Shown piece after piece: positions 10,815-20,758 of a stretch of 64,000 bases of DNA; position 1 is the first letter of the stretch; every line of letters begins with the position of its first letter. The stretch is from Drechslerella dactyloides. Taxonomy: Eukaryota > Ascomycota > Orbiliomycetes > Orbiliales > Orbiliaceae. The position numbers were made by a program, and so were the translations under genes. Below the pieces are notes generated by a model. It did not search any database. It worked only from the letters and a program-made list of their open reading frames with translations, and was not told where the DNA came from. The DNA lies in contig JAGTWJ010000008.1 in NCBI GenBank assembly GCA_020064725.1, positions 2,294,001 to 2,358,000 on the forward strand, read 5' to 3'.

Positions 10815-12202
10815 ATGCGCGACCCGTCTAATTTACTCCATTTGCTCTTATGGAACAAAGATGCAGACGAACCTCTGCTGAGATCCAGGATTTTCCAAAA
10901 GATCCAGCTCCATGTTCCCGAATTCAACAATGTCCAATGTTTCGGGGACGACCAAATCTGCGGCAACGAAGGTTCCACGGACATATTACCCCAAAGTATA
11001 GCCCATTTATCGGCGGAGCAACTGGGCGCCAGATTTTCTCGGTTCGAAGGAACAACGATAGCTACTACCGAAATCGTCCGAATGGACATCGCATCGCTCA
11101 TACGAGAAAGGTATCCTGGTGTGCAGCCAAGAAAGCTGCTACCATGCAGGGATTCAATTTTATTGATCAGAAGTGAATACGATCAAATAAAAGGCGAGCT
11201 CGAGACGCGTCAGGAGCAATATGAAGCGAAGAGACATCGCCTGCAGAGCATGCGTACTCACGGAGGCCCAGTGATCGACCTGCATCTGAGTCACCAGCGG
11301 AGCATGATAATATCTGGGTAGCCGGGTATAGGTATGTGGACTTGGTACCCAATTACAACCGGATGGAGCTTTGCAGTCTCCATGAAACGAGCCTTTGGAC
11401 GCTAACAGCCCGGCCCGTGAATTCGAAGGCAAATCGTGTTTTCTCTCTTACATACTGGTAGACAGGCTGCTCAAAGGTCTTATCACAATCTACGTTTCCT
11501 ACAACTCCCGTCACACGATCTTTACTCCGGATGGCGCTCACGTCATAGAGGATCTAGAGAAGGACGAGTTTATCGAGACCTATCTAGATGATTCTTCAGT
11601 GTGGTATCTGAGCGACGCCATTCCGAACGGCTTCGTGACTATAGATGAACTTGCGGATTGGATGGTCATCCAGGCAAGTTCCCCGGCAAAATCGAAGCTA
11701 GGCGACTGGCAGAAACAGAAAGGCATCCCAATCTGGTACATGGATACCTGGTCATGGCAAGAGATGTATTCCATTACGTAAGGATATATCTCGAATCTCT
11801 ATTTCGATAAGGTGCTTTCATAATCTGTACTGACTTAATCGCTGAAGGTCCCATTTCATGACTCCTGGTCAGATCTTTCGATTGTTCCGAATTTTTACTC
11901 TCTATGGTCCCATTCCCCGTTTGTTGCTCTTTGACCTGGACGTGACAGATGTTAGGTCTAAGGTGAAGGAAGATTCTTTGAATGACCAGATCAAAGACAG
12001 GATTATGGCGCTTCTTCGTCAGAAATCCACTGTTATAATGTCACAGGATTTCCTTGACGAAGACAGTCACTGTCTCATGTTGACGAAACCACGCAAAGAG
12101 ACACATTTTCGGTACTCTAGATCTATAATTACGCCTCACATTGCGTGGCTGATCACTGAAATTACAGGTCGTCACATCAAGAGGCAGTCGAGTGCCGAGT
12201 AA
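10815..12202 (+). CDS. Crinkler/RHS-type P-loop NTPase, three exons
   Basis: The exons are 10815-11317, 11409-11777 and 11848-12202, giving 408 aa. Splicing the first intron (GTAGCC..CTAACAG, 91 nt) creates an uninterrupted P-loop, MIISGPAREFEGKSCFLSY, with A170-x4-G175-K176-S177 matching [AG]x4GK[ST]. The upstream text ILLIRSEYDQIKGEL and the downstream IPIWYMDTWSWQEMY and LYGPIPRLLLF match the architecture of the C-terminal NTPase of Crinkler/RHS proteins, where 'W(S/T)W.E' and 'GPxPR' follow the ATPase core. The assignment is from remembered family features, not a search. No secretion signal or LFLAK-type header is seen, so secretion is not supported. The ATG at 10815 is the first in frame, and an additional upstream exon cannot be excluded. 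Neighbours downstream are orphan genes and a defensin-like gene. Confidence 0.6.
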
Positions 12203-12551
12203 GCCATCTTTAGCTTAACCTTTTGAGCTTTATGAATTTAAATTTACTTTCTATCTGTATCCTTTTCTGATCCTTCAATCAACGCATACAAAAGCGTACA
12301 TACATTAAGGGTTTCAAGATAATATCTATCTTTCTATTGATATTATCCCATTAAACAAAACCCTTCCTTGCGAGGCTGGTTTAATTCGCTGTGGTTAGCA
12401 CACGCCATAGTTAGACGAGTTGGTGCAGTCACAGGCTGTCTTGGCACTGCGTCACCCCAACTCCCGATCGTGACTTCCCAGGCATCTCAGCTTCATATAC
12501 TAGATTAGCTTTGGGCTTCTTAAACCAGCCAGATGAAGGACGACGGCGACT
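12203..12551. other. intergenic, AT-rich spacer
   Basis: It holds the 3' flank of the NTPase gene and the promoter of the first orphan paralogue. Nothing else is recognised. Confidence 0.5.
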
Positions 12552-13304
12552 ATGGCCATACTTCAAACAAACGACAGAAATTCACCAGCTCATCCAAGCT
12601 TCTACGGAAACCGGGTCGACCAGATGCCGCCGGAGGTCTGTGTCGACTATCTTAACCACGCGCTGTCAGGCTGGGACGAGGCGGGAGATCCGATCGATGC
12701 GGAGGATTTGGAATGGCTCCACTCAGCGCCCTCGCGCATGATTATCAACGTTGATTTAGAATTTCCGCAGGGCGGAATTCCAGCGGAGATGACCTGGTCG
12801 GAGATGATGGAGAAATTAAACGGGTCGCCCATTTCGACGCCTTCGCGCCAGTCTTCTCGATCCTCACGGTCCTCGTTCGCAGGATCACCGCCTTCGTCAT
12901 ACGCTGACTCACCAGTCGCAATACCTTCGCCTGAACATATCGGCGAGCATTCGGAAAGGCTGCATCTGCTTACTCAGCCTATATATCTTGCCTCGCCCGA
13001 ACGTCGAGTTCACATCGCTGAGGATCATCGACCATCTTATTTCCAGTGCAGGCGGACGAATATCAGGCGGCCGAGTACAAGCAGTGTTTCTCTCGCGTCG
13101 CAAGAATCACTTGCGAGACAGCGCACTACATGCTTACAAACACATATCTTGCGACCGAAATCTATGCGGGCTATAGGACGGCAGGCTTGCCGTCACGAGA
13201 CAAGGCCGAAGGCCGACGATGCTTTTGCCCTGGGGTCAGGTTCGAAAGCTGAGAACTGGAGATATCAAAATCCCAAACGCAGATACAACCGCTGTCGGAG
13301 TTGA
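12552..13304 (+). CDS. hypothetical Ser/Arg-rich protein, tandem paralogue A
   Basis: A single open frame of 250 aa starts at an ATG. I do not recognise the family. The core is VDLEFPQGGIPAEMTWSEMM followed by NGSPISTPSR. An acidic segment precedes it (DEAGDPIDAEDLEWL), and a Ser/Arg/Pro-rich tail follows that is probably disordered. The same order of motifs occurs in the next gene (LKLPPGQAPAELAWEDIF, then RSPILTPR), so the two look like diverged tandem duplicates. No signal peptide or membrane segment is evident. The last 80 residues are basic and less convincing, and could be read across an unrecognised intron. A nuclear or regulatory role would be a guess. Confidence 0.5.
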   Translation: MAILQTNDRNSPAHPSFYGNRVDQMPPEVCVDYLNHALSGWDEAGDPIDAEDLEWLHSAPSRMIINVDLEFPQGGIPAEMTWSEMMEKLNGSPISTPSRQSSRSSRSSFAGSPPSSYADSPVAIPSPEHIGEHSERLHLLTQPIYLASPERRVHIAEDHRPSYFQCRRTNIRRPSTSSVSLASQESLARQRTTCLQTHILRPKSMRAIGRQACRHETRPKADDAFALGSGSKAENWRYQNPKRRYNRCRS

Positions 13305-13871
13305 CAAGGCCCAGAAACTCGAGCACAAGGCAACTTAGTTTGGATGTTAAGCATTCCGACAACAATATCCCCGAAATAACTGGTGTCCTATGCATGTCCA
13401 TAATAACATGCGATGGCGGGCCAGCACATTCTCTTCAATATTTACGCTGTCAGAAAGCTGCTACATCTGGCATTTAAAGAGCATTTTTTGGTAGCATAAT
13501 ACACCCTGTGTCCTTTAGCGAAGCATTGTATATAGAAAATTTGTGAGGGGAGTTTGGGTAACAGGCTGCTTTGGATGTTTGATGTTCTGGCGTCTAGGAA
13601 TATTTCGAATAACGATGCATGGTTTTCGTTGGTTGTATGTCAAAGTACATGCATGTACTGTACACTTGATAGAAATATCGACATTGATGTAGAGTCAACA
13701 TGCATGTGCCAACTCACCCAGACCTGCAACCCACAGAAACGCTGTCGAATGTCGTGACATGTCGACACCCAGGCCGAGAGCCAACTACGGCTGCGCGATT
13801 TGAGGTTGAAGCCGAGGGAGTCTGGATATAAATAGATATAACTTCAAGCTCCTACCCGACTTAATCTCAAG
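13305..13871. other. intergenic between the tandem paralogues
   Basis: No convincing gene is seen. A palindromic GTACATGCATGTAC lies near 13647. Confidence 0.5.
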
Positions 13872-14621
13872 ATGATGAATCCTGTGCATGCCTACTCAAA
13901 TATGTTTACAGAATCTCACGGACTTTCGAGCGAGCAAATATCAGAGAAAATGTGTTTGTTTCCTCCACATACCTGCGAATACAGCAACCAAGAAGCATGC
14001 CCAAGTTGTCTTGACGAAAGGGAGTTTATCGACTGCGGGGAGTTAGTTCTTGATGCTTGCCTCAAGTTGCCACCTGGGCAGGCCCCCGCTGAATTGGCCT
14101 GGGAGGACATTTTTATGAGTCCTGATAGATCGCCAATTTTGACACCTCGGGATACCTCGTATCCACCGTTCTCCCACAGTGCCCTCGGCGAGCCGCAAAG
14201 TCCTCCGGATACCAAGCCCTCACGATATTACACAGACAGATCTTCACGGAATCGAACCTCAAAATCTCGTTCTCGAACTGCGCCGCAACCCAAATCCTCC
14301 AGATCTTTATCGTCAGAGAAGAAGAGCAGGCGGTCTGCAAGCAGGCCATATCGCGATAACTCTCCGCTGCTCCCGCATGTCAGGGAACGAGTTCCCAAAC
14401 AACACAGAGTTCGCCGCAAGACACGTCAGCTGCCGGAAACTGTTGGCAGCCGGCTGCTGGCATCGATGTCTTCGGAGTTGAAAGAGAAGGTCCCGAACGG
14501 TGTAGAGTGCAGAAATAGAAGCAGACCTATAGAAGGTGGACACTGCAAAATGACATTAACCCAGGCTTGGGTGCGCGACCAAGAGGCTGTTCATTCAAGA
14601 GTTGGCACGTCATTCGCATAA
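13872..14621 (+). CDS. hypothetical Ser/Arg-rich protein, tandem paralogue B
   Basis: A single open frame of 249 aa begins MMNPVHAYSNMF. The family is unrecognised. The N-terminal part has four Cys (CLFPPHTCEYSNQEACPSC), a spacing that could bind metal but matches no motif I know. The conserved core LKLPPGQAPAELAWEDIF..SPDRSPILTPR aligns with paralogue A. A long Arg/Ser tail follows, including RSSRNRTSKSRSR, which suggests a disordered, possibly nuclear protein. Two in-frame ATGs open the gene at 13872 and 13875. No transmembrane segment or signal peptide is present. Confidence 0.5.
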   Translation: MMNPVHAYSNMFTESHGLSSEQISEKMCLFPPHTCEYSNQEACPSCLDEREFIDCGELVLDACLKLPPGQAPAELAWEDIFMSPDRSPILTPRDTSYPPFSHSALGEPQSPPDTKPSRYYTDRSSRNRTSKSRSRTAPQPKSSRSLSSEKKSRRSASRPYRDNSPLLPHVRERVPKQHRVRRKTRQLPETVGSRLLASMSSELKEKVPNGVECRNRSRPIEGGHCKMTLTQAWVRDQEAVHSRVGTSFA

Positions 14622-14847
14622 TTCCGGCGCCTGTATATACAATTACTATAGTCCGCTCTCAGGGCTAGACTTGCCTGGCCCACTACAGCTTAAATAATCC
14701 TATATCCAAGTAAAAGATCTTGCAAAGCGTTTGGATAACATAAACATTCGCCTGTGTGGACAAACGATTTGGACGGCCTATGCATGATGTTTTTGTAGGG
14801 AAGCCACGGGCTCACGGTGACTATATATATCGCACGCAATCCCGGAG

Positions 14848-15222
14848 CTAGTCACCCCAGCAGCGACAAGTTCCATTCCAAAGACCACCGGGATGGCCCG
14901 TCTGATAACAACAGGTGTCACATTTACCTTCGGGGGCCCAATCGCAATCTGAACGAGCTCAGTATAGCGACGTTAGCCCATGCCCGGCCATATCTCACCA
15001 ATGACAGCTTAGAGAGCGCGTCTCGTCGTGTCTCAACTTACCACGGATGATGAAAACCTGGCTGTCGCGTTCTGCCCCGGGGGACAGGGGGCTCTGCAAG
15101 AGCGCCGTGGCAGGTGCTTTAAGGGGGTCTGCTGCCTGGTCTGGTTGTGGTATAGGGAGTGCCCCGACAGTGGCGACGAGGGATGAGGCGAGCACGGCAA
15201 TGATCGATGCAGACGCCTTCAT
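14848..15222 (-). CDS. defensin-like secreted cysteine-rich peptide precursor, two exons
   Basis: The exons are 15222-15042 and 14948-14848, giving 93 aa. Residues 1-21 are a signal peptide (IIAVLASSLVATVGA). Residues 22 to about 60 form a proline-rich propeptide ending FIIR. The mature part, residues 61-93, has six Cys (62, 70, 73, 74, 88, 90). Its layout is C-x7-C-x3-C (70 to 74), then x3-G-x2-GG, then GTCRC, the CxxxC/CxC frame of cysteine-stabilised alpha-beta defensins of fungal/insect type. The usual Cys after GG is absent, and an extra Cys (C73) stands beside C74. The intron (GTAAGT..CAG, 93 nt) falls at the propeptide/mature boundary. An antimicrobial or signalling role is inferred from the scaffold. 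The ATG at 15222 is preferred to one at 15249 because it starts directly at the signal peptide. Confidence 0.72.
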
Positions 15223-17455
15223 TATATATTCTCGAGATTGTTTGATCAAAGGAAGGCGATAACAATGTTTTCTTGCTAGTATATGCTTAACCGACGCGAG
15301 ATGAGGTAGAAACGTCTAAATCCTGGACGAAGTCATTGTGTATGAGAAGTTCAATAAACTCCGCAGGGCGGCGGATCTCTGTATATATATATGGCTCGGA
15401 GAGTGTTAGAAGGAATCAATTGATTATTTGACGATGATTTAGTCTTCTGGCTACCGATTTAGGACCGGGCTTGCTCAATCATTATGCTCAATCATGGACA
15501 TACAGCTGCATTCATCGAGCTAGCTTGCTGTAAATGTCCATTCGCTCACGGATTTTAATGTTTTTTGGCAGGGACATGTGAATGGACCCTGGTGTGATAA
15601 GATAAAATAGTGTGGTTCGAACTAACTATGGAATTTGAGCCTAGTCCCTCTTTAGTGCGGGGTTCAGGAACAAGATAGTTAGAAATTCGCTGTTCTTTGT
15701 AAACGGCACGAAGGGTCTCTGATGTCAGTGCCCAACCCTTAAGTTTTGCTATCCTTGTCTCCTAGTAAGAATGTCCAGACGCCTGAATTTGTGGACTATT
15801 CTACCAGATATGGCTCAATAGTCTTACCATAAATGATATGTGGATCGTGGGTTATGTTCTACCTTATATTTTTATATATAAACACGTACGGGTATTCTGA
15901 GGCCATTATCAGGTCGATCGAGGTATCGCTCTTGGGCTTGATGACTGCTCCCCCGCCTTTCTTTTCAATCTCAATTAGACTGGTGTGACGTATGGTTTTT
16001 GCTGCATTCGTTTCTATGCATCAATGTCGGCTATTATAACTTGATCCAATTCTAGAATTCAAAGGAATCGACTTCTATGCAGGTGATTTTAGACGCCTTG
16101 AGACTAGTTTCGGTCACGCGCAGCTGCAACTCGACAAACGCCTCGTCTCCATCCAAGCACATCTGTGCCGTCTGTCGAAGATCAACTTGGGATATTCCAT
16201 GCGTTCTGTTGAATGGCATAGTACCACTTTATAACGTAGGCAATCATTTGCGTATGCGTCGCAAGTGCATGCAGCGTATCATAACCCAAGGATAACCAGA
16301 TCCACTTCTGAAGAGTATTACTAAAGCACTTGCTTACACAAATGTATGCATACCCATGTACAAGCTCGGCTTTCAATCCGACTGAGTTGTCAAAGTTTAC
16401 AAGAGATATGTAACAACATGAGAAAATATCATATCAATTTATTTGGTCATTCCGCCAGCCAGCCATGCAGCTGTAATCCCGGAATTCGAGCTGAGGACCA
16501 TGCTAGTACCCCTACTTGCGCTAGCGCTAGGGCATCTTGTGTAACGTTCTGAAAGCGTTGCAATGTCTACCAACAACACTACAGTCAGGTCACACACATA
16601 TATACGCCATACATACATTCTGGCTATCGTTGTCGAGAATCTTGGTCCTTGCTCGATTCATTCTCCAGCCAAACCCACAATTTCATTCTCTACATATTAT
16701 ATTTAGCCCTCAGCAGACTCGGGCTTCATCCCCCCCTTGCAATTCTCGAATTAGGTGCTAAACCCGGGAGGTCTGCAAGAGAATAAATCCCTGTCACTGC
16801 CAGGAAAATTTTTCCTGCATAAAACATTGGTAGAATCTAACTATAAGTAGCTGCTCAAACTACCTCTTAACATCTACGACCACAGAACGAGGAAAATTGG
16901 GTATCCCGTCCGCTCTGCCTTACACAAGCCTCGTATCGGTCAAGTAGTAGTGTCATCGGTGACGGGACACGAATTCTGACTGTTGTAGATCTTTCTTTCT
17001 TTTTGCGTTTTGCAAGGGATCTGTTGATTTTTTTCCCCCCTATTTTATCACAATTTTTGCATTTCAGGTATGTCTAATAAACGGTGGCCAAGCTTTCACT
17101 CTTGGTATGGGTTCTTCGCTCGGTACGGGAGATCAGTGCCAAAGGATTTTCTTGAGCAATGAACAAGACTAGCTTTATATTGTATAAACAAGTGAGCGGA
17201 GCTGGAGACGGATGTATAAGGTCGCGCATGGCTAGGGTCCTTAAGTTTGCAGTCCTGCAAGCTTGAGTACTCGATCACAGACTTAGCATCATTATAATGG
17301 ACCCATGCCAATGCATTAGAACATTCACAATCTATCTTCAACTGAATTTTGTGACATCTCTCTCTTTCAATAAACCTGGCGACTAGATTCCAAGGCTCGA
17401 GTATATGCTACTAAATGCATGCATCCCCAATACATGTAGTCAATCTCGGGATTAA
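15223..17455. other. intergenic, about 2.2 kb, AT-rich
   Basis: Upstream flank of the defensin-like gene and 3' flank of the P-type ATPase. It holds many AT stretches and short frames with poor composition. No gene, tRNA or transposon end is recognised. Confidence 0.5.
15382..15391 (-). promoter_or_regulatory. TATA-like element upstream of the defensin-like gene
   Basis: A TATATATATA run lies about 160 nt upstream of the start codon, followed in the gene direction by ordinary leader sequence. It is a plausible core promoter but is not proven. Confidence 0.35.
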
Positions 17456-20400
17456 TCACCACGCAATTCGAGCAATTGGCCCCTTTGGCCACATCCTTAC
17501 GCAAACTTTGCGAATCTCATCCATACACAAGATACCCAACGCCAGGGGTAGTGGCAGCAGCCAAAACTCAATCGGCACGCTCGCCGTTCCGAACAACCGC
17601 TGGATGCCCGGCACCTCCGTCACGAAGATCGCGATAGCCAAACTGATAAGAGCGCCGGCGAAAAGCCACAGATTTCTGCGCGGTTTTGTGAGAGGATCTG
17701 CCTGCAGGATTGACAGCCGTTTATTTCGAATTGATAGAATGTTGCCCCACTGCAGGACCACCAATGTGACGAAGTAAACACACTGCCCGGTGACGTTGAA
17801 GCTGGTTAGTTGGTCCTGAGTGTAGCCATGGAAGCCATCCTGATACCTTTCGAAGGCAAAGAAGAGATCTCTAGCAGGTATCTGAGCGTGGCGCCACATG
17901 TATAGGAAGAACATCGAGTGCGCGCAAATCGTCTCCATAACACCGATGAAGAGGTATGATTGCCCGTAAATCTTGAAATTGATCAAGTGGTCTCGTTTAT
18001 GATTGCGAGGCGGGATGCTCAGGAGATCGAACTCCTCCTTTTCCATAATGAGTGAAAGTGAAAGGAAGAGATCGGTGAATACGCAAATGATAATCATCAA
18101 GAAGGATGATAACGGCAATGGAACGCCGAAGAAGACGTTAAGAATTACCGGCCAGATTTCAGACCATGATCCTGCTGGCAAAAGGTATCCGATGACCTTC
18201 TGAAGATTTTGAAAAACGAGACGGCCCAGCCTAATGGCATCGACGATAGAGTCAAAGCGATCCATAAGAACGAGATCCGCGGCTTCGAGCGCAACATCCG
18301 ACCCAGAGGCAATGGCGATACCAACATCGGCCGCCCGAAGTGCAGGCGCGTCGTTCACACCGTCACCGGTAACAGCAACGGCATTTCCCCTGCTTTTAAA
18401 CTCGTTTACAATACGAAGCTTCTGCTCTGGTGTGGTGCGGCCAAACACAATCTCGTCGTACGAGCAGACCAGATCCCAATCCTTCTTTTCCAAGAGGTTC
18501 AGCTGATAACCCTCGAGCAGGAGCGACTTATTACTAGACAGCAGGGAAGGGTCCACCACCCCTTCTAATACATTGTCGCCCCGCTCCAGGATGGTTTCGT
18601 AGGTGTCTGGGTCGCGGTCACCAGTAAAGATGCCGACGGACCGACCAATGGCTGCTCCCGTCAAGCCGAAATCTCCGGTGACCATGAAGAATCGTATTCC
18701 AGCACGGCGACAGTCTGCTACCGTCTTTGCGGTTTCCGGGCGAGGTGGGTCGAGAATGCCGAGGACCCCAATGATCATGAGGTTGCATAGACAGTGCTCA
18801 ACAATTTCATCACCAAACGCATTGGAATGCAAGGCTGTCACCGGAGAGTATTCCCTCTGGCAGATAAGAATGACGCGTTCGGCCTTGCGAGAGAGGCGGT
18901 CTTGAAGGGCCGAGAAACGCTCTTTAGCTTCGTCGTCCAGTGGTTTAGGGGAATCCGTTTCGTATGACCAGTAGGATGTGCATTTTGGAAGCAGAACATC
19001 CGGAGCACCCTTGACAAGTGCTAGATAGGTGCGCTCCTCGTATTCTAGCAGCTCCGGAGTATCGTGGAGTGTGAGCATCCATTTATTCTTTGAGTTGAAC
19101 GGGATCTGGAAAGCTATTGGGTGATTTTCGAGGAGGGTCTGGCCAGGCTGGAACGTTTCTGCGAAGCGAAGGATGGCCGCGTCGGTAGCATTGCCTTGGA
19201 CTTTTCGCTCGGGGATTGGGAGATCCTTGGTCACAGGGTCGAATGTTGCATCGTTACAGAGATGTGCCGCAAAGTGAAGTTTCTCAAAGGCTTTCTTTCC
19301 GCTAAGACTCATGTTTGAGGACATACTTTGCATCTTTTCGTTCGACGTAGCGACGTCGAGCACTTCCGCAAGCGAGATGTACTGATCCACAAAACCCACG
19401 GATACGACTGTCATTCGGTTTTCTGTGAGGGTACCGGTCTTATCAGAACAGATGACGTTAACACAGCCGAGCGTCTCCACAGTGGACAATCCTTTCGGTA
19501 GAACATTAGCTGCTTTCATGCGGCGCGCGACCATCATGAGCGTCAGCGCGACACCAATCGGCATACCCTCTGGTATGAAGGCGACTACACAGCCCATGAC
19601 ATTGTTAAGCATCGCCACAACATTCATGAAGGTGTGGTGCTTGACGCGCAGCCAGCCTACCCAGGTGAATAGAATGAGTGAGGCCAAAAGGACGGTGAGG
19701 CAGACGATAATCTTGACGAATCGAGTGATTTCTCTTTGGATGAGGGTAGGCTCGTCTTTGGTGCTCGAGGTAGCTTTCGCGATCCGACCCATGACAGTGT
19801 TCGCACCTGTCAATACGACAATACCGGTGCCGGAGCCATTGGTAACGAGAGTGCCGGTGAGCGCAATATTGCGAGATTCCAAAAAATTGGAATCAGTCAT
19901 GTGAATAGCGCCTTCAATCTCGTCCGGTTCGCCGGTAAGCATCGATCGATCGAAGCGAATATCGCCAGAAGTTGACAAGAGACGCATATCCGCAGGGACC
20001 TTGTTGCCTATCGAAATTTTGACAATGTCGCCGGTGACGAGATCCGTAGAAGGAATCTTGGTGAACACGCTGTCTCTGAGGACCAAAGCATCAGAAGGCA
20101 GAAGGTCGAGGATCGAGTCCATAGTTTTCTTTGTGGACCAATCCTGGAACGCGGAAAAGCATGCTTGGAGGAATATGACGATGAGAACCAAGATCGCGAG
20201 ACCGAGATTATAGGCTTGTGGGTTCGGATCACCGAGAGGCCTCCAGCAGATGAAGAAGATAATGACGCCGATCCATAGAACAGAGCAGAAGCCACCAAAT
20301 ACGTAGAAGAAGAGTTTTTTGGCGTAGTTTTCTTTTCTATGAGGCAGGATATTCTTGCCATTGCGCTGCAATCGCAGAGCAGCTGAGTCCTTGGTTATGC

Positions 20401-20758
20401 CTTCGTCAGGGTCCGAGATCAGCAGCTGGCAAACGTTCGAGGGACTCAAGACATGGAAGTCAAGGCTCTCAAAGTAGTCCTTGTTCGGCTGCTTTCCATC
20501 ATCTTGCTTTTCCTTAGAACCCGTGCGTGCAATTGCCTGGGACTCAGAAACCTGGATGGAAAGTGTGCGGAATTCAATTGGGATTCCTGAGGTTGATTGG
20601 GCTCTGGTTCGAATGCTTGATCTGGAGTCGCGACTCAACGATCGTCGACTGTCCCTGGTCCGGCCGCGGTCGCGGTCAGGCCGGATTTCGTCATCTTGCT
20701 GGAAGGCAATGCGAGGCGGGCTGAGGACTTCATGCTGGGTAGCTGAAGTTTCCTCCAT
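17456..20758 (-). CDS. P-type ATPase, type IIC-like (Na+/K+ pump family), single exon
   Basis: The protein is 1100 aa with no intron. The phosphorylation motif CSDKTGTLTENRM has its Asp at 439. The hinge TGDGVNDAPALR lies at 797-808, and the M4 motif PEGMP is present. The stretches ESRNIALTGTLV and VLTGANTVMGRIA are typical of type IIC pumps. The first 100 residues are a hydrophilic Arg/Ser-rich extension ahead of M1. Ten hydrophobic helices are expected, and the last four end before a basic tail (RMWPKGPIARIAW). The actuator loop reads MLTGEPDEIEG (TGEP at 275-278) where TGES is usual. The first of the two M6 acidic residues of Na,K-ATPase appears replaced (IICVFTDLFLS), so cation specificity cannot be read from homology. 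It probably exports Na+ or exchanges alkali cations at a membrane. Confidence 0.9.
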   Translation of the reverse strand: MEETSATQHEVLSPPRIAFQQDDEIRPDRDRGRTRDSRRSLSRDSRSSIRTRAQSTSGIPIEFRTLSIQVSESQAIARTGSKEKQDDGKQPNKDYFESLDFHVLSPSNVCQLLISDPDEGITKDSAALRLQRNGKNILPHRKENYAKKLFFYVFGGFCSVLWIGVIIFFICWRPLGDPNPQAYNLGLAILVLIVIFLQACFSAFQDWSTKKTMDSILDLLPSDALVLRDSVFTKIPSTDLVTGDIVKISIGNKVPADMRLLSTSGDIRFDRSMLTGEPDEIEGAIHMTDSNFLESRNIALTGTLVTNGSGTGIVVLTGANTVMGRIAKATSSTKDEPTLIQREITRFVKIIVCLTVLLASLILFTWVGWLRVKHHTFMNVVAMLNNVMGCVVAFIPEGMPIGVALTLMMVARRMKAANVLPKGLSTVETLGCVNVICSDKTGTLTENRMTVVSVGFVDQYISLAEVLDVATSNEKMQSMSSNMSLSGKKAFEKLHFAAHLCNDATFDPVTKDLPIPERKVQGNATDAAILRFAETFQPGQTLLENHPIAFQIPFNSKNKWMLTLHDTPELLEYEERTYLALVKGAPDVLLPKCTSYWSYETDSPKPLDDEAKERFSALQDRLSRKAERVILICQREYSPVTALHSNAFGDEIVEHCLCNLMIIGVLGILDPPRPETAKTVADCRRAGIRFFMVTGDFGLTGAAIGRSVGIFTGDRDPDTYETILERGDNVLEGVVDPSLLSSNKSLLLEGYQLNLLEKKDWDLVCSYDEIVFGRTTPEQKLRIVNEFKSRGNAVAVTGDGVNDAPALRAADVGIAIASGSDVALEAADLVLMDRFDSIVDAIRLGRLVFQNLQKVIGYLLPAGSWSEIWPVILNVFFGVPLPLSSFLMIIICVFTDLFLSLSLIMEKEEFDLLSIPPRNHKRDHLINFKIYGQSYLFIGVMETICAHSMFFLYMWRHAQIPARDLFFAFERYQDGFHGYTQDQLTSFNVTGQCVYFVTLVVLQWGNILSIRNKRLSILQADPLTKPRRNLWLFAGALISLAIAIFVTEVPGIQRLFGTASVPIEFWLLPLPLALGILCMDEIRKVCVRMWPKGPIARIAW

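Noticed and set aside
11318..11408. Frame changes read as a frameshift pseudogene in the NTPase gene
   Set aside because: A standard GT..AG intron restores the frame exactly at the P-loop, so the gene is intact.
15223..17455. Possible transposon or second small secreted gene
   Set aside because: I found no terminal repeats, transposase motifs or signal peptide in either strand.
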